DNA of 64,000 nt from Epilithonimonas caeni DSM 17710 (GCF_000426465.1 NZ_AUFK01000013.1:1-64000), one strand, 5' to 3'; counted from the stretch's first letter, positions 53,426 to 63,212 are shown. Notes: generated by a model not told the origin, from the letters alone. Translations and numbers: made by a program.

Positions 53426-54406
53426 TTATTTGATATGAAACTCAGCGATCACCGGAAAATGGTCTGAAATCCGGACACTTCTATCAACTTTATAATTGAT
53501 TGCCGTTATTGATTCTGAAGCAAAAACGTGATCGATCTTCAGAGGGAACTTGAAATCGTGAAAACTCGTCCCGCTTCCTTTCCCTACTTTTAAGAATACA
53601 TCTTGCAAATCTTCGGACACTTTGTAATATTCATAAGAATTCGGAACAGCATTGAAATCACCAGCCACAATTACTGGATAAGGAGAATCATTTATAAAAT
53701 CCTTGATCTGATCGATCTGGGTCTGATGTTTTTTGAATGTCGGAATCAGCATATGAAGAACCTTTCTGGCTTTTTCTTCATTTTTGTCCATATCGTTAGT
53801 GGGTTTCACCATTTTTTTATCCAGAAAAAAAGGCTCCATATAGACGTTCACAAAACGAATCATCTTGTTATTGATCTTGATATCGGCAAACATACAGACT
53901 CCATTGTTGGCGTCTGTTTTTATTGGTCCACTTTCTATAATTGGAAATTTGGACTGGATCTTAGTGATGGGTTTGCTGTTTTCAAAATACCCGAAACCAT
54001 CCAAAGGCTTTTTGTTATCATACTCTTGGAAGAAAACAACGTCAGGCTTCTGTTGGTTGAGATAATCATAGATCTCATCGTCACCAAACTTTCCAAATTT
54101 TCCATTGAATGAAATCAATTTAAGATTGGGAACTTCTTTTTTAGTTGGTGTATAGTTGATCCAACGTCTTGTCGGGATAATGAAAAACAATGACAGAATT
54201 AAAAAAATAACGGCTCTCTTTCTCCAACTGAAAATCCAAAAGATCAATAATAAAATGTCGGCAATTATCAATAAAGGGAATCCCAGAGATAAAAGATTCA
54301 GAAATCCAAAAACTCTTGGCGGGATGTAAGCATTCATTATCGTTCCGAATAAAAGAACAATTATCGCCAGGTGTAAGGCTGTTAATATAGATCTTATGAT
54401 TCCCAT
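53426..54406 (-). CDS. Membrane-anchored endonuclease/exonuclease/phosphatase family protein
   Basis: A 326-residue protein with two to three hydrophobic helices at the N-terminus (about 8-28, 35-60, 65-82), then an EEP domain. FNGKFGKFGDDEIYDYL and VVFFQEYD give the catalytic Glu. VIVAGDFNAVPNSYEY carries Asp/Asn, and SDHFPVIAEF carries the final Asp-His pair. The active site is complete, so it is probably a phosphodiesterase or phosphatase facing the periplasm. It starts one base after the rhomboid stop, so both are in one operon. Confidence 0.85.
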   Translation of the reverse strand: MGIIRSILTALHLAIIVLLFGTIMNAYIPPRVFGFLNLLSLGFPLLIIADILLLIFWIFSWRKRAVIFLILSLFFIIPTRRWINYTPTKKEVPNLKLISFNGKFGKFGDDEIYDYLNQQKPDVVFFQEYDNKKPLDGFGYFENSKPITKIQSKFPIIESGPIKTDANNGVCMFADIKINNKMIRFVNVYMEPFFLDKKMVKPTNDMDKNEEKARKVLHMLIPTFKKHQTQIDQIKDFINDSPYPVIVAGDFNAVPNSYEYYKVSEDLQDVFLKVGKGSGTSFHDFKFPLKIDHVFASESITAINYKVDRSVRISDHFPVIAEFHIK

Positions 54407-55150
54407 CTATTGGATTCTATCTCTGTATTTCTTCCAGTTCCAGATGTAAAGAAACCCGATCAGGGCACCACCAAGATGTGCAAAATGGGCAATATTATCA
54501 CCACTGAACTGACCAAAGCCTAAGAAAAGAGAAATCACAATAATAACCGGCGTCAGATATTTTGCCTTGATAGGAAAAGGGATGAACATAAACATCAGTT
54601 TTGCATCAGGAAACAATGTTGAAAATGCAGCAATCACACCAAAAATTGCTCCTGAGGCTCCAACCATTGGTGTGGAAAGAATTAAAAACAATTTTTTTGC
54701 AGCATCTATCACTTCAGGATTGTTAGAATTAATAGGTCTCTCGCCAGTATAATTAAAATTGGCATATTTATAAATCTCATGAATATCAAAATTGTTGCTC
54801 GATAAAAAACTCGTCAATTGAGTTACTTCATAATAATTCCAAAGATTATACAATAAAAAACCACCTAAGCCCGAGGCAAAATACAGAATAATAAATTTTT
54901 TCTGTCCCAAAACTTGTTCCAGAACAGGCCCGAAACTATAGAGAGTCAACATATTAAAAGCAATATGCATAACACTTCCGTGCATAAACATATGTGTAAT
55001 GATCTGCCAAGACTGGAAGTTAGGAGACAATGGAAAATATCCTGCTAATAAAGAATCCAGATTGAGGTTTGGAAGTAGATAGGTTACAGAGAAAAAAATC
55101 ACATTAAGAATGATTATATTTCTGGTAACAGGTGTGAGTTGAGGGAACAT
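54407..55150 (-). CDS. Rhomboid family intramembrane serine protease
   Basis: Cuts transmembrane segments within the bilayer. The 247 residues contain six membrane helices. HMFMHGSVMHIAFNMLTLYSFGPVLE is the HxxxH/N region. GASGAIFG carries catalytic Ser166 and FAHLGGALIGFLY catalytic His225. The insertion between helices (about 105-150) is longer than usual. It lies between mutL and the EEP gene with almost no gaps, forming a mutL-rhomboid-EEP operon. Confidence 0.9.
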   Translation of the reverse strand: MFPQLTPVTRNIIILNVIFFSVTYLLPNLNLDSLLAGYFPLSPNFQSWQIITHMFMHGSVMHIAFNMLTLYSFGPVLEQVLGQKKFIILYFASGLGGFLLYNLWNYYEVTQLTSFLSSNNFDIHEIYKYANFNYTGERPINSNNPEVIDAAKKLFLILSTPMVGASGAIFGVIAAFSTLFPDAKLMFMFIPFPIKAKYLTPVIIVISLFLGFGQFSGDNIAHFAHLGGALIGFLYIWNWKKYRDRIQ

Positions 55151-55153
55151 AGT

Positions 55154-56920
55154 TTAAAATTTATTTTTAAAATCGTCGAAAGGAACTTCCAGCCAACATT
55201 TCTTGCCATTTACTGTGTATTGTGGAAACCCAAGATCGATAAAATCTTTTACCAATTGCTCGACCTCGGTCTTATAAATGAAATCGAATTTTGATTTTGT
55301 TTTCAGCTTGATCCATTGGTATTCAAAATATTTATAAAAATCCTCCTCTGTTCTGTACTCTAGAACTTCGAATATCTTTTCTAGGAATTTGATGACCTGG
55401 GATTCTTTCAAAGCTTCGGGAACGGTTTCTATTCTAAGAACATTATCCTGAGCCAAAGTCATTTCGAATCCAAAATCCGGCAAATATTTTTTGATGGATT
55501 TGTATTTGTTTTTTTCAATCTCATTCAAGTGATATTCTAAAGAGAACAAGAGGCTTTGCCCTGCTTTTTTGGTTGGCAGATTCTCCTGATGAGAAGACAT
55601 CAGCACACGATGCATTCTTCCCAGGTCCAGCATATAAGTTTGTCCGTCTTTATTCAGAAGCCAATAACCATTGGGCAATCGGAAAAGGTCTTCGTCTAGA
55701 TCATCATCTTCAAAAAGATTAATTTTTGATGGGGCGGCTTCAGTAGCTTGGTATAGTTCGGCAAGATTGATTCTTTCTTCTACAGTTGTTTTCTCCACAG
55801 AAAACGGGTTGAAATCCCTGTCAACATTAATTGCTGAAGGTATTGGCGAACTTGCATTACCTTTGCTTGGAGTTGGAGAGAAAAACGCTTCCATTTTCGG
55901 GTCTCTTTCAAAATCCAGGCTTGGTGCAACGTTATAAATTCCCAAAGAACGCTTGATGGTAGAGCGCATCAATGCAAATATCAGGGCTTCATCTTCAAAT
56001 TTAACTTCTGTTTTCTGAGGATGGATATTAACATCGATCTTCTCCGGGTCCAATTGCAAATAAAGAAAAAACGACGGAATATAACCAGGCAACAGCAATC
56101 CTTCAAAGGCTTCCTGAACAGCTTTGCTCAAATAAGCACTTTTGAAATATCTTCCGTTGACAAAGAAAAATTGTTCACCTCTTACTTTCTTAGCACCTTC
56201 GGGTTTTGCAACATAGCCGTGCAGATCTACCCAACCCAAGTCTTCCTTGATCGGGATCAAAAGCGGTTGCAGTTTCCTTCCGAAAACATCTACAATACGT
56301 TGCATTTGTCCACCTTTTCTCAGTTTGAAAATAGGTTCGTCGTTATGAAATAATTCGAATTCGATAGTCTCGTGAGCTAATGCAACTCTCTGGAATTCAT
56401 CAATAATATGACGGAATTCTACATTGTCATTCTTAAGAAACTTGCGCCTCGCAGGAACGTTGTAGAAAAGATTTTTGATAGAAAAATTAGAACCTTCAAC
56501 CGTTTGGATTGGATCTTGAAATTGGAATTGTCCACCTTCTATATAAATATTGGTTCCGACAGGTGTTTCTTTCTGCTTGGTTTTCAGTTCAACTTGTGCA
56601 ACAGCAGCGATAGAAGCCAGAGCTTCTCCACGAAAACCTTTGGTGGCAATCTTAAAAATATCTTCGGTAGAACGGATCTTGGATGTAGCATGACGTTCAA
56701 AAGCCAATCTTGCATCGGTCTCAGACATTCCGATCCCGTTGTCCACAACCTGAATCAGGTTTTTCCCAGCATCCCGAACAATCAGCTGGATCTTGTCCGC
56801 TCCTGCATCCACAGCATTTTCCAAAAGTTCTTTCACAATGGAAGCAGGCCTCTGCACGACTTCTCCTGCAGCGATCTGGTTGGCAACGTGATCCGGTAAA
56901 AGTTGAATGATATCTGACAT
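55154..56920 (-). CDS. mutL: DNA mismatch repair protein MutL
   Basis: Couples mismatch recognition by MutS to strand removal. The 588 residues hold the GHKL ATPase: IAAGEVVQRPASIVKELLENAVDAGA, VVDNGIGM and TKGFRGEALAS. The transducer domain carries DVNVHPQKTEVKF. A less conserved linker and a C-terminal dimerisation domain follow. In the C-terminal domain I do not see the DQHA(x)2E(x)4E endonuclease motif; at its place the sequence reads DLGRMHRVLMSS. Nicking activity is therefore doubtful, although the domain is otherwise complete. It is the first gene of the mutL-rhomboid-EEP operon. Confidence 0.93.
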   Translation of the reverse strand: MSDIIQLLPDHVANQIAAGEVVQRPASIVKELLENAVDAGADKIQLIVRDAGKNLIQVVDNGIGMSETDARLAFERHATSKIRSTEDIFKIATKGFRGEALASIAAVAQVELKTKQKETPVGTNIYIEGGQFQFQDPIQTVEGSNFSIKNLFYNVPARRKFLKNDNVEFRHIIDEFQRVALAHETIEFELFHNDEPIFKLRKGGQMQRIVDVFGRKLQPLLIPIKEDLGWVDLHGYVAKPEGAKKVRGEQFFFVNGRYFKSAYLSKAVQEAFEGLLLPGYIPSFFLYLQLDPEKIDVNIHPQKTEVKFEDEALIFALMRSTIKRSLGIYNVAPSLDFERDPKMEAFFSPTPSKGNASSPIPSAINVDRDFNPFSVEKTTVEERINLAELYQATEAAPSKINLFEDDDLDEDLFRLPNGYWLLNKDGQTYMLDLGRMHRVLMSSHQENLPTKKAGQSLLFSLEYHLNEIEKNKYKSIKKYLPDFGFEMTLAQDNVLRIETVPEALKESQVIKFLEKIFEVLEYRTEEDFYKYFEYQWIKLKTKSKFDFIYKTEVEQLVKDFIDLGFPQYTVNGKKCWLEVPFDDFKNKF

Positions 56921-57036
56921 CTTTACAATTGAACTTTCAAAAATAAGGATAAGAATCGAGGGGTAAAAGTTAAATAATTATAAAGAATTTGGGAAAATAA
57001 TGATATTTTTGAATCTCAGATAATTAATCAAAATTG

Positions 57037-58131
57037 ATGAAAAGAGATCTCTACATAGATTTTGCCAAAGGCTTTGCCACTATTTCTATCATCTTTATCC
57101 ATACCGCTTTCTGGAGCGGACAATTTTATATACCTACGGAAGCCAGGGTATTTTCGTTGGTCTTCGATGTCGCATTGTTTTATGCTTTGAGCGGAATCAC
57201 TTCTGGGAATAATATTGAAAAAACACTTTACAGGTTGTTGAAATTGCAAATCACATATATGATCTTTGTGACGTTTCTGTTCCTTCTGGATTATCTTTTC
57301 AAAGTTTTCGGACTGACATTTTTCTCGTTGGAATGGCTGAAAGATTTCTATTCGACATTTGGAAGCAAATATGTGCCGTCAAGCATTTCATCTACGCCAC
57401 AATGGGATATTTTAGGGAATTGGTATTTGCACAGTTATTCTAATTGTGATACATTTCCTGTTGTAATGGGAAGCTTCTGGTACTTGAAGGTGTATTATAT
57501 TCTAACTGTTTTGGGTGTTTTGATTCTCAGATTTTTTCCTAGACACATCAATTGGTTTATTGGGATTTGTATAGCTTTAACCTTGATATTCAATGTATTT
57601 CCTCAATATTATCCAAGCGGACAAGTCGGGTATGTAGCATTTTATATGGCCGTTTTCTTAATAGCTAATAGAATGAGAGGAAAGAAAATCCCGGGCAAAA
57701 TGATTCCTGTTCTATACGGTTTAGTCGCAATCGCCTTGTTCTGGATGTTTTGGAATTACGGAGGTGATATGTTCTATAAACTCAACAAACAAAAATTTCC
57801 GCCGAAGATTCCTTATATCATTTGGACATTGTTTTCATTAGTGACATTATTTGTTTTCTATAACCGATTGAAAATTGAGAAACCGAATTTCCTTACCAAT
57901 GTTGGACAAAATGCGATTTTCTTCTATTTCGGGCAAGGAATGAGTTCCTCTTTGGTTTACTTTCTCGTTGTTCCGATGAAAGATTCTATGCCTTGGTATT
58001 TATTAGTTTTAATCATTTATCCGATTAATATTTTGCTGGCTTTTTTGATTTCAAAAGGCTTGAAAAAAATAGACGACCTTGGCTGGAAAATTTTGGGATT
58101 TTTGAGGGAGAAAACAGTATTTGGAAATTAA
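57037..58131 (+). CDS. Membrane acyltransferase (acyltransferase 3 family)
   Basis: A 364-residue protein with about ten membrane helices. The N-terminus RDLYIDFAKGFATISIIFIH is the acyltransferase-3 (OafA/NodX-like) opening with its catalytic-type His. Later segments (ILTVLGVLILRFFPRHINW, VGYVAFYMAVFLIANRM) fit the family. Such proteins O-acetylate sugars on the periplasmic side. The ATG at 57037 is preferred over the TTG before it. It is 12 bases before a TPR-HTH regulator. Confidence 0.82.
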   Translation: MKRDLYIDFAKGFATISIIFIHTAFWSGQFYIPTEARVFSLVFDVALFYALSGITSGNNIEKTLYRLLKLQITYMIFVTFLFLLDYLFKVFGLTFFSLEWLKDFYSTFGSKYVPSSISSTPQWDILGNWYLHSYSNCDTFPVVMGSFWYLKVYYILTVLGVLILRFFPRHINWFIGICIALTLIFNVFPQYYPSGQVGYVAFYMAVFLIANRMRGKKIPGKMIPVLYGLVAIALFWMFWNYGGDMFYKLNKQKFPPKIPYIIWTLFSLVTLFVFYNRLKIEKPNFLTNVGQNAIFFYFGQGMSSSLVYFLVVPMKDSMPWYLLVLIIYPINILLAFLISKGLKKIDDLGWKILGFLREKTVFGN

Positions 58132-58143
58132 TTCACTATTAAT

Positions 58144-59541
58144 ATGAGAACTTGCTTGTTGATTATTTTGATTTTATTCTTTGGAAATGGACTTTCGCTT
58201 TCCCAGCAAATCACAGTACAGCAAAAACTTCTGAAAAGAACCAATGAAAATTATAAAGCTTTTTTTGACAACCCTGAAAAAGCCTTCAATGAAGCAAAAT
58301 CTCTAGAAAAAGAAGCTTACCATTTAAAAGATGAAGAATCCGAATTATTGGCAATTAATACACAATACCTCTATTATAAGACAAAAAATGAGATTGAAAG
58401 AGGAATATCAGAAGCCAAAAAACTGAATGATAAAAGCCTCCAATACCATAATTATACTTACCAAATCTATGCCGCTGCATGGATAGCCGATTATTATATT
58501 TATAATAAACTATATGACCTAGCTTTTACGGAGCTCGAAACAGGGTTAAAAACCCTAAGAAATTTGAATCAGAATGATTATTTTGCAGTTAAGGCAAGAA
58601 CCAATCTTTATCTTGCATACAGTAATTATTATCTTCTCGCAAAACAGGATTACCAAAATCAGCTGAAATATGTCAAACTAGCCATCAAGGAGACCAACAT
58701 ACTTCCAGATAAACCACAGCGGGAAAAACAACGTTTTTTAGATTACTCCAATTTGGCAACCGTCTATTATAAAATAAATGCAGACTCGGCAAAGTACTAT
58801 GCCCTATTATCCATTTCGAAAGAAGAGCATAATAACAGAAGCGATATTCGCTTTAATAATTTTCTAATTTTAGGAATGGTAGAAAAGGATAAAAATAATC
58901 TTAGAAAAGCAATTGAATATTTCCTTGAAGCTGAAAAAAATGCTAGCATAAAAAATAATAACTCTATTCCGGATCTGTACGACAATATAATTGAAACATA
59001 CAAAGGACTAAAAAGAAGAGATGAGTCAGTAAAATACATTGCAAAGAGAGACTCACTGAAACTTGAAATCTCCGAAACAAGGAATAATTCTTTGTATAAG
59101 ACTTTGGAAGAAGAAAAGGAAAAGAAATCCAGCAACAAATATTATTATTTGTTCTCGGTTTTATCAATGATTATAGTTGTCAGTATTATATTTTTGTTTT
59201 TAAGAAAAAGAAAATATATAAGACAATCATTTCCGGAACTTCCTAAAAGTGAAAATTATACCAAGCTTTTGGAAATGCTGAAAAGAAATGACCCGGCATT
59301 TGTTCCTTATTTTAATGAGGTCTTTCCTGAATTCAATAATAAGCTGTTAAAAATAAATCCGAAACTTATATCATCCGAACTTGAGTTTTGTGCCTTATTG
59401 AAGCTCAAAATCCCGACTCATAATATTGCTCAGTACATCAATATCACGACAAAATCCGTTCAGAACAAAAAATACTATATCAGAAAAAAGCTCAATATCC
59501 CTTCCGAAACTGACATCTATAACTGGTTTTCCGAAATATAG
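58144..59541 (+). CDS. TPR-repeat membrane regulator with HTH end
   Basis: A 465-residue paralogue of the protein at 51311. It has a signal peptide (TCLLIILILFFGNGLSLSQQ), helical TPR-type repeats (about 25-310), and one membrane helix (YYYLFSVLSMIIVVSIIFLFL near 330-350). The C-terminal domain includes FNEVFPEFNNKLLKINPKL and the HTH THNIAQYINITTKSVQNKKY. The FNEV-x-PEF segment before the HTH is shared with 51311. A periplasmic sensor coupled to DNA binding is inferred. Confidence 0.83.
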   Translation: MRTCLLIILILFFGNGLSLSQQITVQQKLLKRTNENYKAFFDNPEKAFNEAKSLEKEAYHLKDEESELLAINTQYLYYKTKNEIERGISEAKKLNDKSLQYHNYTYQIYAAAWIADYYIYNKLYDLAFTELETGLKTLRNLNQNDYFAVKARTNLYLAYSNYYLLAKQDYQNQLKYVKLAIKETNILPDKPQREKQRFLDYSNLATVYYKINADSAKYYALLSISKEEHNNRSDIRFNNFLILGMVEKDKNNLRKAIEYFLEAEKNASIKNNNSIPDLYDNIIETYKGLKRRDESVKYIAKRDSLKLEISETRNNSLYKTLEEEKEKKSSNKYYYLFSVLSMIIVVSIIFLFLRKRKYIRQSFPELPKSENYTKLLEMLKRNDPAFVPYFNEVFPEFNNKLLKINPKLISSELEFCALLKLKIPTHNIAQYINITTKSVQNKKYYIRKKLNIPSETDIYNWFSEI

Positions 59542-59683
59542 TTTTTAAATTTCTTTATATATATCTTATTTAGGATTAGTTTATATGGTTGATTTTCAGC
59601 AATAAGGAGAAGTGAGGTAGGCTGTTTTTTACTTTTTTTGAAAGTTATTGTTTAAAATTGAAGAAAATTTAAACTTCTAAAAA

Positions 59684-61906
59684 ATGAAAAATCCTGACCT
59701 TCTGCATCTAAGAAAATTATTAGTTGCTTTATTTTGTATTTTTACTACGCTTGCATTTTCTCAAAGCTTGATCATTGAACGGATAAATATCTCAAAAGAC
59801 AGCAGATATAAGGCTGAAAGTAACTTTAATAAGAAGCTTTACATTTTAAGCTATGATAAAGATCACCAAAAGATCTACCAGAACACGCATCTGAAAAAAA
59901 CAGAAAAGTACAACAAAAATAACGTCACGCTCACTCTCAATACTACAGAAGGAGAATCCGGTCCAAATATAGTAAGCATCTATAATGAGAATGGTGATTT
60001 TTACTTTCCTGAGACGATGCCCGGAGCAACTTCTATTCTGCTTAGTTTGCCAGCAGGGATTTATGATGTTTTTTTAGGATATTCCAAAAATGGAAAAGAC
60101 CATATTGTTATCCGGGAACAAGTCGATGTTGCATCGGACAAGACCATTATTGTAAGTCCTGACGAAGCAGATAACTATATTGTATCCAAAATGTACAACC
60201 AGTCAGGACAAATGCTTGAACCGGGATTAATCGATTCAGAAACCGGAGAGATCACAGGGGGTAATACAGTTTATTCTATGGGAGATTTTGGAGTGTATTT
60301 TAATCCAATTAAGCAAGGTATAGCCACTTATGCATTAGGTTGGAGTTTTAAAAATCAGGAGAATGAAGATCCTGCGTATAGCTTTTATGTAAACGATGTC
60401 AGCACTCGATACTCATTTTCCACAAATGTTTTTGCAATTGGACAGAACGATGATTTGTATTTTAACAAATTTGGAAGATTGAATGGAATAACGAATCCTG
60501 TGATATTACAGAACAATCCGCAGGACTATGTCTTTCATTCGCAGAAGATACAGCCATCTGCCTTTGCAATGGAAAATGGTCTTGCAAGTTATGGCTTTGC
60601 AACACTAGACATTATGAATAAATATCCCATGTTTGGGTGGACTATTTTTTCTAACTCAAATGTGGCAAATACGGATGAAAAGATGAAGTTTTATCTGAAC
60701 AATCCTATTGATACAGTTGATAATTTTCTCGTATATCCTGTTTTAAAGGAAGCCGCAGCCAATGGTGGGCAGCAAGCATTGGGAATTGGCACGGGGCATA
60801 TTTCTAAAGGAACCAACAGAGATGTTGTCTTCGGGTCGCAGGCATCTTCCCTGAACAGTTTCTTTCTGTCAGACTTCACCTACTTTGATGGTAAGGGAAT
60901 GAAAATATTGCCACAGCATCCTCGCTTCTCTTTTGCTTCAAAAGAAGAAATAATTCCCGGAAATAGCACACCGATAAATGTTTCGGCTTTTATTGATGTC
61001 AACTTCATGACAAATTATATCGGCCACTTCGGAGAAAAACGGGAAACCGACTTCATTACTACACAAGTTGAGGTAAAACAGAATAATAACACGGTATATC
61101 AAGGAGATTATGCCGGGTTTTCTAATTATTCTTTCGGAAGCGGAAAGTATGATATTACCTTTACAAACACCAACATATCTGTAGATGAAATTGCTGGCAG
61201 AAACGAAACGAAGATATTCTTCGATAAGAACATTCCGGATTCTTTTCCACCGACTTTACAGTTTCTGCAATTCCGCAATTCCGCAGGACAAGTAACAGAC
61301 CGCTTAGCAACAGGTTCCGATGGAACGGTTCGGTTAGCCGCCGGAGATTTCAAATTTAATATCGATCAAAATAATAATTACTCCTATGATTATGTCCTGG
61401 GAAACAGTGCAAAATTTTTCTACAGCAAGCACAATCAGAACAGCTGGACAGAGCTCCCGCTTACCAACTATCCTGAATACTTTCAAATGCCTGCATTCGG
61501 GGATTATTATGAAGGATCATTGAAAGATGTGATTGTACCGGAAGACAATACTTGGTTTGATGTAAAGGTCATCTGTACCGATGCGTCGGGAAACAAGCAG
61601 GAGCAGATTGTTTCCCCCGCATTCAAAATCGCAGAAAAGACGCTGGCCGTAGCAGATGTGAAAAGATTTGATTTCACTGTCTATCCTAATCCGTTCAAGG
61701 ATGAACTGAACATTCAGTTTCCGGAAAATGTCGAAGGAAATGTTACTTTCAGAGTAACGGATATGGCAGAGAAAACGGTCTATACCCAAACCTATCAGAA
61801 TGAAAAATCATTTGTTTTCAATGGAGCTTCCTTACCAAAAGGTGTTTACATAGTAACCATAGAGAATAATGGAAAAGTGGTGACGAAGAAAGTGATTAAG
61901 AGATAA
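59684..61906 (+). CDS. Secreted protein with T9SS sorting domain, function unknown
   Basis: A 740-residue exported protein with a signal peptide (LLVALFCIFTTLAFSQ) and a long beta-rich body without a motif I recognise. It ends with a T9SS type A domain (VYPNPFKDELNIQFPENVEG near 670, end VVTKKVIKR). Segments such as LSLPAGIYDVFLGYSKNGKDH and LPLTNYPEYFQMPAFGDYYE suggest Ig-like or sandwich folds. The middle region hints at a subtilase-associated type, but no catalytic residues are visible. It probably works on the cell surface or outside. Confidence 0.8.
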   Translation: MKNPDLLHLRKLLVALFCIFTTLAFSQSLIIERINISKDSRYKAESNFNKKLYILSYDKDHQKIYQNTHLKKTEKYNKNNVTLTLNTTEGESGPNIVSIYNENGDFYFPETMPGATSILLSLPAGIYDVFLGYSKNGKDHIVIREQVDVASDKTIIVSPDEADNYIVSKMYNQSGQMLEPGLIDSETGEITGGNTVYSMGDFGVYFNPIKQGIATYALGWSFKNQENEDPAYSFYVNDVSTRYSFSTNVFAIGQNDDLYFNKFGRLNGITNPVILQNNPQDYVFHSQKIQPSAFAMENGLASYGFATLDIMNKYPMFGWTIFSNSNVANTDEKMKFYLNNPIDTVDNFLVYPVLKEAAANGGQQALGIGTGHISKGTNRDVVFGSQASSLNSFFLSDFTYFDGKGMKILPQHPRFSFASKEEIIPGNSTPINVSAFIDVNFMTNYIGHFGEKRETDFITTQVEVKQNNNTVYQGDYAGFSNYSFGSGKYDITFTNTNISVDEIAGRNETKIFFDKNIPDSFPPTLQFLQFRNSAGQVTDRLATGSDGTVRLAAGDFKFNIDQNNNYSYDYVLGNSAKFFYSKHNQNSWTELPLTNYPEYFQMPAFGDYYEGSLKDVIVPEDNTWFDVKVICTDASGNKQEQIVSPAFKIAEKTLAVADVKRFDFTVYPNPFKDELNIQFPENVEGNVTFRVTDMAEKTVYTQTYQNEKSFVFNGASLPKGVYIVTIENNGKVVTKKVIKR

Positions 61907-61947
61907 ATTAATAAGGCTTGCAACTTTTAGAAAGAGCTTTAAAAAAA

Positions 61948-62037
61948 TTGATGCGCATGACCGTATAAACCCATGCGTATCAATTTGTAAACTCTTGCTT
62001 ATGATTTAAACAACTCATAAGCACCAATTTTACAAAT
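61948..62037. promoter_or_regulatory. Hairpins before the HU-like gene
   Basis: Two neighbouring inverted repeats: TTGATGCGCATG / CATGCGTATCAA (61948-61959 and 61972-61983, one mismatch), and a nested pair with outer ATTTGTAAA / TTTACAAAT (61983-61991, 62029-62037) and inner GCTTATGA / TCATAAGC (61997-62004, 62015-62022). The first may end the previous gene; the second stands 23 bases before the HU-like start. Confidence 0.5.
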
Positions 62038-62059
62038 ACTAATTTTAAAAACATAAATT

Positions 62060-62446
62060 ATGTCGATTAAATTCAAGACTATCCAGAGAAAAAATTTGCA
62101 AAAGCCAAACAATCCTGCAAAATGGTATGCCGTTGCGGTCGGCGATGGAGACACGGGACTGCAAGACCTTGCCGCCTATGCTTCCGAAACATCGACTGTA
62201 TCCAAAGCGGACATTCTTGCTGTCCTGGAAAGCTGTTTTACCAAAGTGACGAAAGACCTTTCCGAAGGCAGAATCGTAAGGGTAGGAGATTATTTCACCC
62301 TGCAGATGAGTATCTCTAGCGAAGCATCTGATACCGAAGAAGAGGTAACTTCCTCGAAGGTCAAAAAAAGCAAAATCAATTTCCGCCCGGGAAAGATGCT
62401 TTCAGATATGATAAAATTGGCAGCCTTTCAAAGAAAACAGTTCTAA
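62060..62446 (+). CDS. HU-like DNA-binding protein
   Basis: A 128-residue protein of the HU-HIG type found in Bacteroidota. Its N-terminal part IKFKTIQRKNLQKPNNPAKWYAVAV leads into an HU-like core (STVSKADILAVLESCFTKVTKDLSEGRIVRVGDYFTLQM). It ends in a tail with NFRPGKMLSDMIKLA. It probably bends or coats DNA, but members are weakly known. It is a single gene with structured upstream DNA and a strong terminator. Confidence 0.85.
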   Translation: MSIKFKTIQRKNLQKPNNPAKWYAVAVGDGDTGLQDLAAYASETSTVSKADILAVLESCFTKVTKDLSEGRIVRVGDYFTLQMSISSEASDTEEEVTSSKVKKSKINFRPGKMLSDMIKLAAFQRKQF

Positions 62447-62487
62447 GACAAATGGAAAGAAAAAAAATAATTGTAGGCGGGAAGAAA

Positions 62488-62520
62488 AAAAGGCAGTTCG
62501 AAAATCGAACTGCCTTTTTA
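62488..62520 (+). terminator. Terminator after the HU-like gene
   Basis: Stem AAAAGGCAGTTCG / CGAACTGCCTTTT (62488-62500 and 62506-62518) with a 5-base loop and T residues. Confidence 0.85.
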
Positions 62521-62619
62521 GTTCCAAACACAAATGTTTTATTAGATAATTTTATTTACATTCATGTTTATTAAAGGAATTTTGAGTATAAAATTGTTAT
62601 TTTTACAAAAAATATAAAA

Positions 62620-63201
62620 ATGTTTCGTCTTAAACTTCCTACAGATCCACGTTGGGCCAATATTGCAGAAGATAATCTGGAAGAGATCCTTACCGATCAT
62701 GCTTGGTGCGAGCAAAAAGCTGCAACCAACGCCATTGGTCTTATTACTATGGTTCCCGAACATACGGAGATGGTAACAGAACTTTTAGCCATTGCTCAGG
62801 AAGAACTGGACCATTTTGATCAGGTTCATGAAATCATCAAAAAGAGAGGAGGCGTTCTCGGACGAACACGTAAAGATGATTATGTAAACGATCTGGTAAA
62901 ATTCATAGTGAAAGGAGGTGACCGAAAGGACCTTTTGGTGGACAAAATGCTTTTTGCCGCAATGATAGAAGCCAGAAGCTGTGAACGATTCAAAGTATTG
63001 ACAGAGAATATCAAGGACGAGGAACTGAAGAAATTCTATAACGACCTGATGATTTCGGAAGCTAATCATTATACAACATTCATTGGATTTGCAAGAGAAA
63101 TTGGAGATCCAGAAAAAGTAAATCAACGTTGGGAAGAATGGCTGGAGTATGAAGCCAAAATCATCCAATCTTACGGCAACAAAGAGACCATCCACGGATA
63201 A
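62620..63201 (+). CDS. miaE: tRNA-(ms2io6A37) hydroxylase MiaE
   Basis: Diiron monooxygenase that hydroxylates ms2i6A37 in tRNAs reading UNN codons. The 193 residues form a ferritin-like bundle. Carboxylate/His ligands lie in ILTDHAWCEQKAATNA, AIAQEELDHFDQVHEI (E-x2-H), MIEARSCERFKVL and MISEANHYTTFIGFA (E-x2-H). It lies 11 bases before a DUF502 gene and may share a transcript with it. Confidence 0.92.
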   Translation: MFRLKLPTDPRWANIAEDNLEEILTDHAWCEQKAATNAIGLITMVPEHTEMVTELLAIAQEELDHFDQVHEIIKKRGGVLGRTRKDDYVNDLVKFIVKGGDRKDLLVDKMLFAAMIEARSCERFKVLTENIKDEELKKFYNDLMISEANHYTTFIGFAREIGDPEKVNQRWEEWLEYEAKIIQSYGNKETIHG

Positions 63202-63212
63202 ACATAATAATA

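Noticed and set aside
53603-54112. 169-residue open frame opposite the EEP gene
   Set aside because: Shadow of a conserved domain on the other strand; no motif and no start signal.
56408-56899. 163-residue open frame opposite mutL
   Set aside because: It covers the conserved MutL ATPase region in reverse and has no family likeness.
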